Below, piece by piece: positions 26,239 to 34,423 of a stretch of 64,000 bases of DNA (position 1 is its first letter; every line of letters starts with the position of its first letter). A model generated the notes under the pieces. It had not been told where the DNA came from. It did not search any database and saw only the letters and a program-made list of their open reading frames with translations. Source of the DNA: Pelobium manganitolerans (lineage in GTDB: Bacteria > Bacteroidota > Bacteroidia > Sphingobacteriales > Sphingobacteriaceae); assembly GCF_003609575.1 (NCBI RefSeq), contig NZ_MBTA01000005.1, positions 63,819-127,818 on the forward strand. Reading direction: 5' to 3'. A program made the position numbers and the translations under genes.

Positions 26239-27219
26239 TTAGTTTTCTGGGCGCCCAATAATCTTACCCTTCAAAAATAATTGCTCTTCTTGTTCAATGG
26301 CTTTTTTCTCCGCTAAGCTTTGCTCTGTGCGCGATAACTTTTTCATGTCGGGCTGGCCCGCATCTACCCAGGCCGAATACCAATAGCTGCCTACCATTAA
26401 AATGGAATTTCGCATTTGTTGCTCCACCATCCCGTTCAGTGCATCGTGATAGGCCTTTGAATATTCTAATGAGTATTCTTTAGTTACTCGGTTGTTGCGC
26501 TCGTTAAAAGTGTACTTCCGGTCCGGTCGAAAAGATTTGTTCAATCTTTTTTCGATTAACAATGTAGAGTCTAACAAAGAGAAAGTGTGTTCTACGATAT
26601 CCCAAGCTTTATCCAGCGGATTTTGTATGTAAACGGCCTTTCCAACAAAATAGTCGTAGTCGTCTGCAAAAACTTCGGGCAGGCGGCTTTCCCAAAAGCC
26701 ATGTATGCCTATTTGGTTGGTAAGCTGCCCGTTATAATTTTCTGAAGTATGCAAAGGCACGTGGGCATCAGCTATATAATGTCCTAAATCGGCCGAATAT
26801 TTTAAAATTCGCACAGAATCGCAGTTTTTAAAAGCATCAACTAATTTGTAATAAGTGCGATGAATTTGCCAGGGCACAATCCCGTAAGCGTACAGCGTAT
26901 CTTCGCTTAATTTAGTGGCAGCTTCGTTCCATTTTCTGGGTATCACTTTAAAGGGCTCTTTGCCGTAATGATCGGCGTCTAAATAGTGCCGCGCGGCCTC
27001 CAAAGAATCTGCATAACGGCGTTTATCAGGGTCTACCGCATGTACCGTTATGTAGTTGATGTTTGATTTATAAAAGCCAATCAGATCTTTTGGCAACGTA
27101 AATACGGCTAAACGGTTAATGCGCTGGTGCGCAAAAAATCCCCAAGAGCTGAATAAAATGATACTGCCTAGGCTTAGGCATATCCACAAAATTTTTTTAG
27201 GTATAGGTTTTCGGTTCAT
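26239..27219 (-). CDS. zinc-dependent phospholipase C / S1-P1-like family protein
   Basis: 326 residues. One N-terminal hydrophobic segment is followed by SSWGFFAHQRINRLAVF, where the tryptophan and histidine would be the first zinc ligands. Other likely metal ligands are in AARHYLDADHYG, PWQIHRTYY, YSADLGHYIADAHVPLHTSENYNG (HxxxD/HxP) and IGIHGFWESRLPE (HxxWE). This metal-site order matches the zinc-dependent phospholipase C/P1 nuclease superfamily. It is exported or membrane-anchored, and the substrate (phospholipid or nucleic acid) cannot be told. Monocistronic. Confidence 0.82.
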   Translation of the reverse strand: MNRKPIPKKILWICLSLGSIILFSSWGFFAHQRINRLAVFTLPKDLIGFYKSNINYITVHAVDPDKRRYADSLEAARHYLDADHYGKEPFKVIPRKWNEAATKLSEDTLYAYGIVPWQIHRTYYKLVDAFKNCDSVRILKYSADLGHYIADAHVPLHTSENYNGQLTNQIGIHGFWESRLPEVFADDYDYFVGKAVYIQNPLDKAWDIVEHTFSLLDSTLLIEKRLNKSFRPDRKYTFNERNNRVTKEYSLEYSKAYHDALNGMVEQQMRNSILMVGSYWYSAWVDAGQPDMKKLSRTEQSLAEKKAIEQEEQLFLKGKIIGRPEN

Positions 27220-27314
27220 TGGGTGGTTTAGGGTTTTAAAGAAACATCAAATTAAAATTAAGGCATAGCGCTCATATTCAGTATTTTTTAAGATATTAAA
27301 TTTTATAAAATGCA

Positions 27315-27345
27315 TTTGCTTTTAAAAATATTAGCGCTATATTTG
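27315..27345 (+). promoter_or_regulatory. promoter of rpsT
   Basis: TTTG (27315-27318), 19 bp, TATATTTG (27338-27345): an exact match to the Bacteroidetes consensus with ideal spacing. The leader to the ATG is about 40 bases. Confidence 0.8.
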
Positions 27346-27392
27346 CATCCCTCAATAGAGGGAATGTTTTTTAAAGGAATAAAGAGCTAAAA

Positions 27393-27644
27393 ATGGCAAA
27401 TCATAAATCAGCATTAAAAAGAATCAGAGCAAACGCAGCTAAACGTTTACGTAACAGATACCAAGCAAAAACTACCAGAACTTTTATCAAAAGGTTACGT
27501 AATGCTGTTAGTAAAGAAGAAGCATTGGCTTTATTGCCAAAAGTTAGCTCGATGCTAGACCGTTTGGCAAAGAAAAACGTTATCCACAAAAACAAAGCTG
27601 CAAACAACAAAGCTAAGTTGAGCAAGTTCGCTAACTCTTTGTAG
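27393..27644 (+). CDS. rpsT: 30S ribosomal protein bS20
   Basis: 83 residues, almost wholly Lys/Arg/Ala, beginning MANHKSALKRIRANAAKRLRN, the family signature. Three long helices bind 16S rRNA. Own promoter and a terminator at 27664; monocistronic as usual. Confidence 0.97.
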   Translation: MANHKSALKRIRANAAKRLRNRYQAKTTRTFIKRLRNAVSKEEALALLPKVSSMLDRLAKKNVIHKNKAANNKAKLSKFANSL

Positions 27645-27663
27645 TTTAACCATATCTTATTTT

Positions 27664-27696
27664 GAGGCAGGGCTCTATCGGGTTCTGCCTTTTTTT
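27664..27696 (+). terminator. intrinsic terminator of rpsT
   Basis: AGGCAG (27665-27670) and CTGCCT (27685-27690) form the stem, followed at once by a run of T (27690-27696), 20 bp after the stop. Confidence 0.85.
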
Positions 27697-27724
27697 GTTG
27701 GTTTTTGTGTAGATTTATTTTTGT

Positions 27725-28426
27725 ATGAGTTTACCTTACGAACAAAAAATCACCATCAAAGCCTGGGCAGAGGAAGACCGTCCGCGCGAAAAATTACTTG
27801 CCTTAGGCAGAAGAAGCCTTTCCGATGCCGAACTGATAGCCATACTCATTGGCTCGGGCTCCACTACCGAGTCGGCGGTTGATTTAAGCAAACGTATTTT
27901 ACACAGCTACAATAATGATTTAGGTAATCTTTCAAAGCTTTCTGTGCAAGAGCTGTGCAAGTTTAGAGGAATAGGCGAAGCAAAAGCCATTACCATTATT
28001 GCCGCTTTAGAGCTGGGCCGCAGGCGTAAAGAGACCGAAGTACCGCTACCCAGTTCAATTGGCTGTGCAAAAGATGCCTTCAATATACTGGCGCCTTATT
28101 TTGCTGATTTACTGCACGAGGAGTTTTGGATTTTATTGCTTAACAATTCGCACAAATTGATTACCAAGGTTTTAATTTCTAAAGGCGGTGTAGCAGGCAC
28201 CATCGCCGACCCTAAAATCATCTTTAAAACCGCTTTAGAACATAATGCGGTTAACATCGTATTGGCGCACAACCATCCGTCGGGCAATTTAAAACCTAGC
28301 CAAGAGGATGTTAGTCTGACTAAGAAAATGAAAAGCGCAGCCAACATGCTGGATATGAAAATTTTGGACCACATTATTATTGCGGGTAATAAGTTCTTTA
28401 GTTTTGCTGATGAAGAGTTGTTGTAA
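27725..28426 (+). CDS. radC: DNA repair protein RadC homologue (JAB/MPN domain)
   Basis: 233 residues. An N-terminal helix-hairpin-helix region (WAEEDRPREKLLALGRRSLSDAELIAILIGSG, then LCKFRGIGEAKAITIIAALELGRR) precedes a JAB1/MPN-like domain with the metal motif AHNHPSGNLKPSQED (HxHPSG...D). Despite the name, a repair role is not well established; DNA metabolism or mobile-element biology is likelier. TATTTTTG (27716-27723) lies directly before the ATG. Confidence 0.93.
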   Translation: MSLPYEQKITIKAWAEEDRPREKLLALGRRSLSDAELIAILIGSGSTTESAVDLSKRILHSYNNDLGNLSKLSVQELCKFRGIGEAKAITIIAALELGRRRKETEVPLPSSIGCAKDAFNILAPYFADLLHEEFWILLLNNSHKLITKVLISKGGVAGTIADPKIIFKTALEHNAVNIVLAHNHPSGNLKPSQEDVSLTKKMKSAANMLDMKILDHIIIAGNKFFSFADEELL

Positions 28427-28549
28427 TCCATAGTTGTTTTGATTGTCGAAAATTTTAGATCATATCAATTATCTTCCACCTAGTCACTTTGTTTTGTCAA
28501 AAAAAAGCGAGAGTCTTCGCATCTTATAACATACTGGCTTCAAAAATGA

Positions 28550-28557
28550 TATATTTG
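28550..28557 (+). promoter_or_regulatory. -7 box of the antitoxin/toxin locus
   Basis: TATATTTG matches TAnnTTTG and ends 13 bp before the GTG start at 28571. Confidence 0.45.
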
Positions 28558-28570
28558 TTATATCAAGATT

Positions 28571-28780
28571 GTGAAAGTGGAAGCATTGTTAATAGAACCA
28601 TCTGACGCTAAAAGTTATGAGCTTATTGCCGAAATGGCCAAGCAATTAGGTAGTCGAGTTAAAGCAATTTCTATTGAAGAGAAAGAAGATTTGGTTTTTG
28701 GAGAAATGATGAGCGAGGCTAAAACCGGCGAGTATATTGGTAAAGATGTTCTTCTAAAGAAATTGCGCTCTGCAAAATGA
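28571..28780 (+). CDS. antitoxin-like small protein
   Basis: 69 residues from GTG 28571: MKVEALLIEPSDAKSYELIAEMAKQLG, a linker, then an acidic helix and KTGEYIGKDVLLKKLRSAK. The N-terminal strand-helix and C-terminal toxin-wrapping tail are the layout of Bacteroidetes antitoxins that precede RelE/ParE toxins. Its stop overlaps the ATG of the following toxin remnant (ATGA), the usual coupling. The frame is intact although the partner is broken. Confidence 0.65.
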   Translation: MKVEALLIEPSDAKSYELIAEMAKQLGSRVKAISIEEKEDLVFGEMMSEAKTGEYIGKDVLLKKLRSAK

Positions 28781-29046
28781 TTTTAAAGATTTGAGAAGTC
28801 ATTTTATAAAAGCTTGGATAAGATTGATTATGGGAAAATTGCAGATAAGATAGAAGCCGTTTTATCAAATATCGAAGCCGCGGAAAGCATTCGGGAAATA
28901 AGAAATATCAAAAAAATGACCGGCTACAAGTCTTTTACCGAATTAAGCTGGCAGATTATAGGATTGGGGTTGAATTAGAGGATAGCAAAACCATGGTTTT
29001 GATTTTAATTGCCCACCGGAAAGATATTTGCAAAAGATTTCCATAA
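28777..29046 (+). pseudogene. frameshifted RelE/ParE-family toxin
   Basis: ATG 28777 overlaps the antitoxin stop. Read across frames it gives MILK-FEKSFYKSLDKIDYGKIA, then KIEAVLSNIEAAESIREI, NIKKMTGYKS-FYRIKLADYRIGVELED and VLILIAHRKDI to TAA 29046, a near-complete plasmid-stabilisation/RelE toxin of about 89 residues. Two lesions break it: an extra base near 28789, and loss of one T in the T-run 28933-28936. No single frame gives a full toxin, so it should be inactive. Confidence 0.78.
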
Positions 29047-29087
29047 AAATAGCGTCGAGGATCCATCCGGGTCAAAATCGCTTGTTG

Positions 29088-29168
29088 ATGAAAAATATGA
29101 AAAATATGAAAAACATGGTTGAAATTTTTGGCCAAATCAAAACGTTTAGCACCTACAAACGTTTATAA
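29088..29168 (+). CDS. possible 26-residue leader peptide with MKN repeats
   Basis: Three 9-bp units (ATGAAAAAT twice, then ATGAAAAAC; 29088-29114) encode MKNMKNMKN, followed by MVEIFGQIKTFSTYKRL and TAA 29168, 17 bp before the VWA gene. The in-frame triple repeat is odd, but only 26 codons are involved, so chance remains likely. Confidence 0.2.
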   Translation: MKNMKNMKNMVEIFGQIKTFSTYKRL

Positions 29169-29185
29169 AGAAACATTTTGTAAAG

Positions 29186-30283
29186 ATGAGAGGTTACGGG
29201 TTTTCTGAATATTTGCCCACCGAACTGCCAAAAGGCGGGTTTGACGAGCTGTTGAAGTTGTTTTTGGAGTTGCTAAATTATGCTTCTGGCGATGCTAATG
29301 AGGCTTTGGCCTGGATGAATGAGCTGGATAAGCAACATAACATTACCACTGATGATTATGGCATGGGCGATTTTATTGAAGATCTTAAGAACAAGGGCTA
29401 CATCAGCAATGATGATCCTAAGGGTGGTTTTAATATTACTGCAAAAACGGAGCAGAGCATCAGGCAAGCTGCTTTGGAAGAGATTTTCGGTAAACTCAAA
29501 AAATCCGGCAAAGGAAACCACCGTGCACCGCACTCGGGCGTTGGCGAAGAGAAGAACGCCGACCGACGCGAATATCAGTTTGGCGACAGCTTAGACCAAA
29601 TTGATATGACAGCGTCTATCCACAACGCACAGATTAACCACGGCATTAACGATTTTTTAATGACCGAGCGCGACTTGGAAGTAGAAGAACGTGATTACAA
29701 AACGCTTACTTCTACCGTTTTGATGATCGATATTTCACATTCGATGATTTTGTACGGGGAAGACCGCATAACGCCCGCAAAAAAAGTAGCGATGGCATTG
29801 GCCGAACTGATTAAAACAAAATATCCCAAAGACACCTTAGATATTGTTGTGTTTGGAAACGATGCTTGGCCTATCAGCATCAAAGATTTGCCTTATTTAC
29901 AAGTTGGGCCTTTCCACACCAACACTTACGCCGGTTTAGAGCTTGCAACGGATATTTTACGGCGGCGTAAAACACATAACAAGCAGATTTTTATGATTAC
30001 CGACGGCAAGCCAACCTGTTTGAAAGAAGGCAACCGTTACTATAAAAACAGCGTGGGTTTGGATAAAAAGGTCATCAATAAAACGCTGACTATGGCTGCG
30101 CAATGCAAAAAGCTCAATATCCCCATCACCACTTTTATGATTGCACGCGACCCTTACCTGCAGCAATTTGTGCGTAAGTTTACAGAAGTGAACAACGGAA
30201 AAGCGTTTTACAGCTCGTTGAAAGGACTGGGAGAATATATTTTTGAAGACTATATCAGAAATAGGAGAAAAACGGTAAGATAG
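29186..30283 (+). CDS. VWA-domain protein partnered with a ChlI-like ATPase
   Basis: 365 residues, soluble. A helical N-terminal half (about 1-165) is followed by a von Willebrand A domain with a complete metal-ion (MIDAS) site: VLMIDISHSM (DxSxS, about residue 180), TNTYAGLEL (Thr) and MITDGKPT (Asp). VWA proteins next to MoxR/ChlI-type AAA+ ATPases act as a pair, in which the VWA subunit recruits a substrate that the ATPase remodels. The AAA+ gene follows 131 bp downstream. The specific target is unknown. The ATG at 29186 lies just after a small repeat-bearing ORF. Confidence 0.85.
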   Translation: MRGYGFSEYLPTELPKGGFDELLKLFLELLNYASGDANEALAWMNELDKQHNITTDDYGMGDFIEDLKNKGYISNDDPKGGFNITAKTEQSIRQAALEEIFGKLKKSGKGNHRAPHSGVGEEKNADRREYQFGDSLDQIDMTASIHNAQINHGINDFLMTERDLEVEERDYKTLTSTVLMIDISHSMILYGEDRITPAKKVAMALAELIKTKYPKDTLDIVVFGNDAWPISIKDLPYLQVGPFHTNTYAGLELATDILRRRKTHNKQIFMITDGKPTCLKEGNRYYKNSVGLDKKVINKTLTMAAQCKKLNIPITTFMIARDPYLQQFVRKFTEVNNGKAFYSSLKGLGEYIFEDYIRNRRKTVR

Positions 30284-30375
30284 ATATGAGAGGGGAGATG
30301 CGAGATATGAGCCATTAGTATCAAGACATAAGTATTAAGATTATTAGCAACTATATTAACAAACCCAATAAGCAA

Positions 30376-30410
30376 GTCCCCCCTCCTTTGGAGAGGGATT
30401 TAGGGTGAGG
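30376..30410. repeat. short intergenic inverted repeat
   Basis: GTCCCCCCTCCTTTGGAGAG and the following GGATTTAGGGTGAGG contain the near-perfect palindrome CCCTCC/GGAGaGGG. I recall near-identical sequences scattered through Bacteroidetes genomes. It sits between the VWA and AAA+ genes and may affect how they are co-expressed. Confidence 0.4.
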
Positions 30411-30414
30411 CATT

Positions 30415-31905
30415 ATGATAAAAACACTTGGCGAATTAAGAAAATCCGGTTATAAAAGCCGGTCGATTAAAGAAGAATTAAGAGAAAACCTAATTGCAAA
30501 ACTGAAGCAAGATGATTTAGGTTTCGAAGGGATTATAGGCTTTGAAGACACGGTTATCCCAGATTTGCAAACCGCTATTTTAAGCCGACATAACATTTTG
30601 TTGTTGGGCTTGCGTGGCCAGGCGAAGACACGGATTGCACGTTTGATGGTGAATTTGCTGGACGAATATGTGCCTTACATAGCCGATTCGGAATTGTATG
30701 ACGACCCTTTAAACCCCATTAGTTGGGCAGGCAAAAACGCAATTGAAATACACGGCGACGAAACCCCAATTGCTTGGTGGCACCGCAACGAGCGCTACAC
30801 CGAAAAACTGGCCACGCCCGATGTTACCGTGGCCGATTTAATTGGCGATGTGGATCCGATAAAAGCGGCCACGCAAAAACTGCATTATAACGACGAGCGG
30901 GTAATCCATTTTGGCTTAATTCCGCGTGCGCACCGCAGCATTTTTGTAATTAACGAGCTTCCGGATTTACAAGCCAGGATACAAGTAGCGCTTTTCAATA
31001 TTTTGCAGGAGCGCGATATCCAAATTAGGGGTTTTAAGTTACGTTTACCCTTGGACATCCAGTTTGTATTTACCGCAAACCCCGAAGATTATACCAACCG
31101 TGGCTCTATCGTAACGCCACTGAAAGACCGTATAGAAAGCCAGATTTTAACGCATTATCCAAAGTCGATTGCGATCTCAAGAAAAATTACGCAACAAGAA
31201 GCAGCCATCGTTGCCGAACAGAAAGCGGTAGAAGCAGACGGTTTAGTGAAGGATCTGGTAGAACAGATTGCTTTTGAAGCGCGCAACTCGGAATATATCG
31301 ATAAAAAATCGGGCGTTTCTGCACGTTTAACTATCTCGGCTTATGAAAACCTAATATCGCACGCCGAGCGGCGTATGCTCATCAACGGCGAAAAGAACAC
31401 GGCAGTGCGCATCAGCGATTTTTTAGGCGTTATCCCGGCAATAACCGGTAAAATAGAACTGGTTTATGAAGGCGAGCTGGAAGGACCCGCAAAAGTGGCC
31501 AATATCTTAATTGGCAAAGCGGTAAAAACCTTGTTGCAAACCTATTTTCCGGATCCGGAGCGGATGAAAAAGATAAAGAAAGACAATCCTTATGCAACAA
31601 TCATCAACTGGTTTGGCGCGGGAAACAGCCTTAATTTGTTAGATGATTTAAGTAACGAAGCTTATAAAACAGCTTTAGAATCTGTTCCAGGTTTGAGGGA
31701 TGTGGTGATGCAATTTCATAAAAATGTGAGCGAAAGCCAGATTTTGCTGTACATGGAGTTTGTTTTACATGGCTTGGCCGAGTTTTCTTTGGTGAGCAAA
31801 AGCTTCTTGGAAAAAGGCTTTGAATTTAAGGATATGTTTAACAGTTTATTCAGCGGTGATTTTGGGGACGAGGAGGATGAAGACGATTTTAATGAAAGAT
31901 ACTAA
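30415..31905 (+). CDS. Mg-chelatase subunit I (ChlI)-like AAA+ ATPase
   Basis: 496 residues. The nucleotide site reads LLGLRGQAKTRIARL, a Walker A in which the usual glycine before Lys-Thr is alanine, and the Walker B-like IFVINELPDL has Asn-Glu. Other AAA+ features are LATPDVTVADLIGDVDPIKAA, FTANPEDYTNRG (sensor 1) and PLKDRIESQILTHYP (arginine finger region). I remember these departures as typical of the family, so it is probably active. No chlorophyll or cobalt-chelatase genes are near. With the VWA protein it probably forms a MoxR-type protein-remodelling pair. The acidic C-terminal tail ends DEEDEDDF. Confidence 0.85.
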   Translation: MIKTLGELRKSGYKSRSIKEELRENLIAKLKQDDLGFEGIIGFEDTVIPDLQTAILSRHNILLLGLRGQAKTRIARLMVNLLDEYVPYIADSELYDDPLNPISWAGKNAIEIHGDETPIAWWHRNERYTEKLATPDVTVADLIGDVDPIKAATQKLHYNDERVIHFGLIPRAHRSIFVINELPDLQARIQVALFNILQERDIQIRGFKLRLPLDIQFVFTANPEDYTNRGSIVTPLKDRIESQILTHYPKSIAISRKITQQEAAIVAEQKAVEADGLVKDLVEQIAFEARNSEYIDKKSGVSARLTISAYENLISHAERRMLINGEKNTAVRISDFLGVIPAITGKIELVYEGELEGPAKVANILIGKAVKTLLQTYFPDPERMKKIKKDNPYATIINWFGAGNSLNLLDDLSNEAYKTALESVPGLRDVVMQFHKNVSESQILLYMEFVLHGLAEFSLVSKSFLEKGFEFKDMFNSLFSGDFGDEEDEDDFNERY

Positions 31906-31925
31906 TTTGTTTTAAAGGAGATTTT

Positions 31926-32017
31926 GCGTTAGGGATTGCAGCGAAAATCCTTTTTGCTAAGAAAGCAAAAAGATTGTAGCGTAAAGCCCGACCCCGCAAA
32001 AAGCGGGGTAACGCCCT
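31926..32017. repeat. structured intergenic repeat, copy A
   Basis: Outer arms GCGTTAGGG and TAACGCCCT enclose two hairpins: CTTTTTGCT/AGCAAAAAG and CCCCGC/GCGGGG (31992-31997/32003-32008). On the minus strand its landmarks run in the same order as those of the element at 25473-25577. It lies 21 bp after the AAA+ stop and just before the phosphoesterase, and could also end transcription. Confidence 0.55.
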
Positions 32018-32025
32018 AAAAAATC

Positions 32026-33267
32026 ATGGGAAAATTTATAGGATTAAGCATTATTTGGCTGTTGTTATTAGCCTTTGATGTGTACATATACAAAGCGGTT
32101 TTAAACATTTATCCCGCTTGGAGCGCAAAAAGGAAACGCAGGTTTGCGCAATTATGGTGGGGATATACGGCAGTGCTTTTTGTTGGGGTATTGCTGAGCA
32201 TGAGCTTTGGCATAAAACTATCTTTCCGCACCGTTTTCTTGGTGGCGTTTTTCATCACTTTTATGAGCAAGCTGGTGTGGGCTTTGGTTTTATTGGTGGA
32301 TGATATTAGGAGAGGGACCCTTTTTTTTAAACAAAAAGTTGTAAAGCAACAGCCGGAAGCAAATGCCGAGAAAAATGCCATTCCACGCTCGGAGTTTTTG
32401 GTAAAGGCAGGAATGGCTTTGGCCGCGGTGCCCTTATCTAGCTTAACCTGGGGCGTGGTTTCCGGCGCTTATGATTATCGGATTAGGCGACAGGTTTTAA
32501 CCTTAGAAAATTTGCCCCGCGAGTTTGACGGTATAAAGATAGCGCAGATATCTGATGTGCACTCGGGCAGTTTTTACAACAAAAAAGCAGTTTTGGGCGG
32601 TGTAGAAATGCTGATGGCCGAAAAGCCGGAGCTGGCTTTCTTTACGGGAGATTTGGTAAACGGAAAGGCGGGCGAGATGCGTGATTATCAAGATATTTTT
32701 GCTAAAATTAAGGCGCCACTTGGCGTTTATTCTGTTTTGGGAAACCATGATTATGGCATGTACGAGAAATGGAAGAACGAAGCCGAACGTGTAAAAAACA
32801 TAGAAGATGTTAAAAACACGCACGGTATCATGGGCTGGAATTTGTTGATGAACGAGCACCGGCGCGTAAAAGTTGACGGTGCAGAAATCGGCATTTTAGG
32901 TATCGAAAACTGGGGCATCGGTCGTTTTCCGAAGTTCGGGAAAATGGAAGAGGCGGTAAAAGATACGGATGATTTGGCGGTGAAATTGTTGCTGTCGCAT
33001 GATCCGTCGCACTGGCGTGCGCAAGTACTAAAAGATTATCCGCAAATAGATGTTTCTTTTGCCGGCCACACGCACGGCGGGCAGTTTGGGGTAGAAACGG
33101 GCTACGGAAACTGGAGCCCCGTGCAGTATATTTATAACGAGTGGGACGGCCTGTACCGCGAAGGCAAACAACAGCTATATGTAAACGTGGGTTACGGATT
33201 TTTGGGTTACCCGGGCAGGGTAGGTATTTTGCCCGAAATAACGATATTTGAGCTGAAACGGGGCTAA
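32026..33267 (+). CDS. membrane-anchored metallophosphoesterase
   Basis: 413 residues. Three or four hydrophobic segments occupy residues 1-95, then a linker, a further hydrophobic stretch (about 127-147), and a calcineurin-like phosphoesterase domain with all five motifs: ISDVHSG (DxH), FTGDLVNG (GD), LGNHDYGM (GNH[DE]), LLSHDP (H) and FAGHTHGGQFG (GHxH). The two-metal site is complete. Relatives (YkuE/LpxH-like) cleave phosphodiesters or phospholipid headgroups; the substrate here is unknown. It follows repeat copy A directly. Confidence 0.9.
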   Translation: MGKFIGLSIIWLLLLAFDVYIYKAVLNIYPAWSAKRKRRFAQLWWGYTAVLFVGVLLSMSFGIKLSFRTVFLVAFFITFMSKLVWALVLLVDDIRRGTLFFKQKVVKQQPEANAEKNAIPRSEFLVKAGMALAAVPLSSLTWGVVSGAYDYRIRRQVLTLENLPREFDGIKIAQISDVHSGSFYNKKAVLGGVEMLMAEKPELAFFTGDLVNGKAGEMRDYQDIFAKIKAPLGVYSVLGNHDYGMYEKWKNEAERVKNIEDVKNTHGIMGWNLLMNEHRRVKVDGAEIGILGIENWGIGRFPKFGKMEEAVKDTDDLAVKLLLSHDPSHWRAQVLKDYPQIDVSFAGHTHGGQFGVETGYGNWSPVQYIYNEWDGLYREGKQQLYVNVGYGFLGYPGRVGILPEITIFELKRG

Positions 33268-33318
33268 TATTGTAAAGTATAATGCCTCAAATGATGCTTT
33301 TGGCTTTCGTTTTTAAAG

Positions 33319-34197
33319 ATGATCAAACACTTTCAAAGACCGCTGGATTTCCTGCTTTTTAGCAATATTTTTATTTCCCTCGGAGCATTTGCACAAGCTT
33401 TGGTTAGCTACCGTTTGTTGTGTTTCGCCCCGTCGTGGAGTGTAGCGGCCTTTCTTTTTTTTTCTACGCTGCTCACCTATAATTTTAGCATCCTAATCCA
33501 AAAACCAGAAAATCCGGAGAATTCCGAATACCGCCGGGTCCGCTGGATTTTCCGCAATTATAAGTTAAACGTTGCCATTACAGGATTAGCGGGACTGGCG
33601 CTGGTACCGTTGTTTTTGTCCTTAAATTTTAAGGCGCAATTGCTGAATGTTTTTTTGGCGGTATTGTCATTCGGTTACGCTTTGCCTTTGTTTAAATCAA
33701 AGGGTCGAAAATTTGGACTACGCAACATACCAGCTGTAAAGTTGTTTATGATTGCGCTGGTGTGGGCATTAAGCTCGGTGTGTTTGCCCTATTTTGAACT
33801 GCAAAGCAGAGGAAATTTTGTTTTGCCACCTGTTGATTTACTCATACTGATATTAAAGCGTTTTTTGTTTGTGGTGGCCATCACCATTCCGTTTGACATT
33901 CGCGATATGTTTCAGGATGCGATGTTTGAATTAAAAACCATCCCCACTATTTTTGGCGAGCGCAAAGCTTATTTGTTTTGCCAAACCATGCTTGCTGTTT
34001 ATTTGGTGTTGCTCTTTTTGTTCCAAAATAAGGGCTTTAACAGCGATTTTTTTGGCTTAATGCTAACGGTGATGCTGACCGGGTGGCTCATTTTTAAATC
34101 AAAGTGGGAACGCAACGAATATTACTACTTTTTTTATTTAGACGGCACGCTGATTCTTCAGTTGGTGATGATGGTTTTGATGGGATGGGTTTTGTAA
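33319..34197 (+). CDS. UbiA-like polytopic membrane protein
   Basis: 292 residues with seven to nine transmembrane segments. The second UbiA-type Asp motif is clear: PFDIRDMFQDAMFELKTIPTIFGERKA (about residue 192). At the place of the first motif (NDxxDxxxD) there is only TYNFSILIQKPENPENSEYRR, lacking the usual aspartates, so normal prenyl-diphosphate binding is doubtful. Such UbiA-like proteins are widespread in Bacteroidetes without a known product. It follows the phosphoesterase by 51 bp and is probably co-transcribed. Confidence 0.75.
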   Translation: MIKHFQRPLDFLLFSNIFISLGAFAQALVSYRLLCFAPSWSVAAFLFFSTLLTYNFSILIQKPENPENSEYRRVRWIFRNYKLNVAITGLAGLALVPLFLSLNFKAQLLNVFLAVLSFGYALPLFKSKGRKFGLRNIPAVKLFMIALVWALSSVCLPYFELQSRGNFVLPPVDLLILILKRFLFVVAITIPFDIRDMFQDAMFELKTIPTIFGERKAYLFCQTMLAVYLVLLFLFQNKGFNSDFFGLMLTVMLTGWLIFKSKWERNEYYYFFYLDGTLILQLVMMVLMGWVL

Positions 34198-34207
34198 TTT
34201 CTTTTTA

Positions 34208-34246
34208 ACCAGGACATATTTTTGTCCCACTGGTGCGTTACTTTTG
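34208..34246 (+). promoter_or_regulatory. inverted repeat overlapping the promoter of the 52/78-residue ORFs
   Basis: GGACA-N6-TGTCC (34212-34227), framed by ACCAG and CTGGT (34208-34234), lies 4 bp upstream of the -7 box TACTTTTG (34239-34246). The site would overlap the -33 region, a good position for a regulator. The regulator is unknown. Confidence 0.5.
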
Positions 34247-34264
34247 TTTTTATAATTAACGATT

Positions 34265-34423
34265 ATGAAGCAAATTTATCCACATCTACAAAATAACACA
34301 CTTTTTCAGCTATTGCAAAAGCCTGATTTTATGAAGGCTTTAGTCCGACTGGTTGATTTTAAACTACACCAAGATTTACAAATTAAAGCAGAAGAACACA
34401 GCATTTTGGTTTTTAACAGCTAA
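34265..34423 (+). CDS. 52-residue hypothetical protein (or first part of an interrupted gene)
   Basis: ATG 34265 to TAA 34421-34423 encodes MKQIYPHLQNNTLFQLLQKP, continuing through MKALVRLVDFKLHQDLQIKAEEHSILVFNS. A good -7 box lies 18 bp upstream. No family recognised. The next ORF begins directly after the stop in the same frame, so the two could be one gene of about 131 codons broken by a TAA. Confidence 0.5.
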   Translation: MKQIYPHLQNNTLFQLLQKPDFMKALVRLVDFKLHQDLQIKAEEHSILVFNS

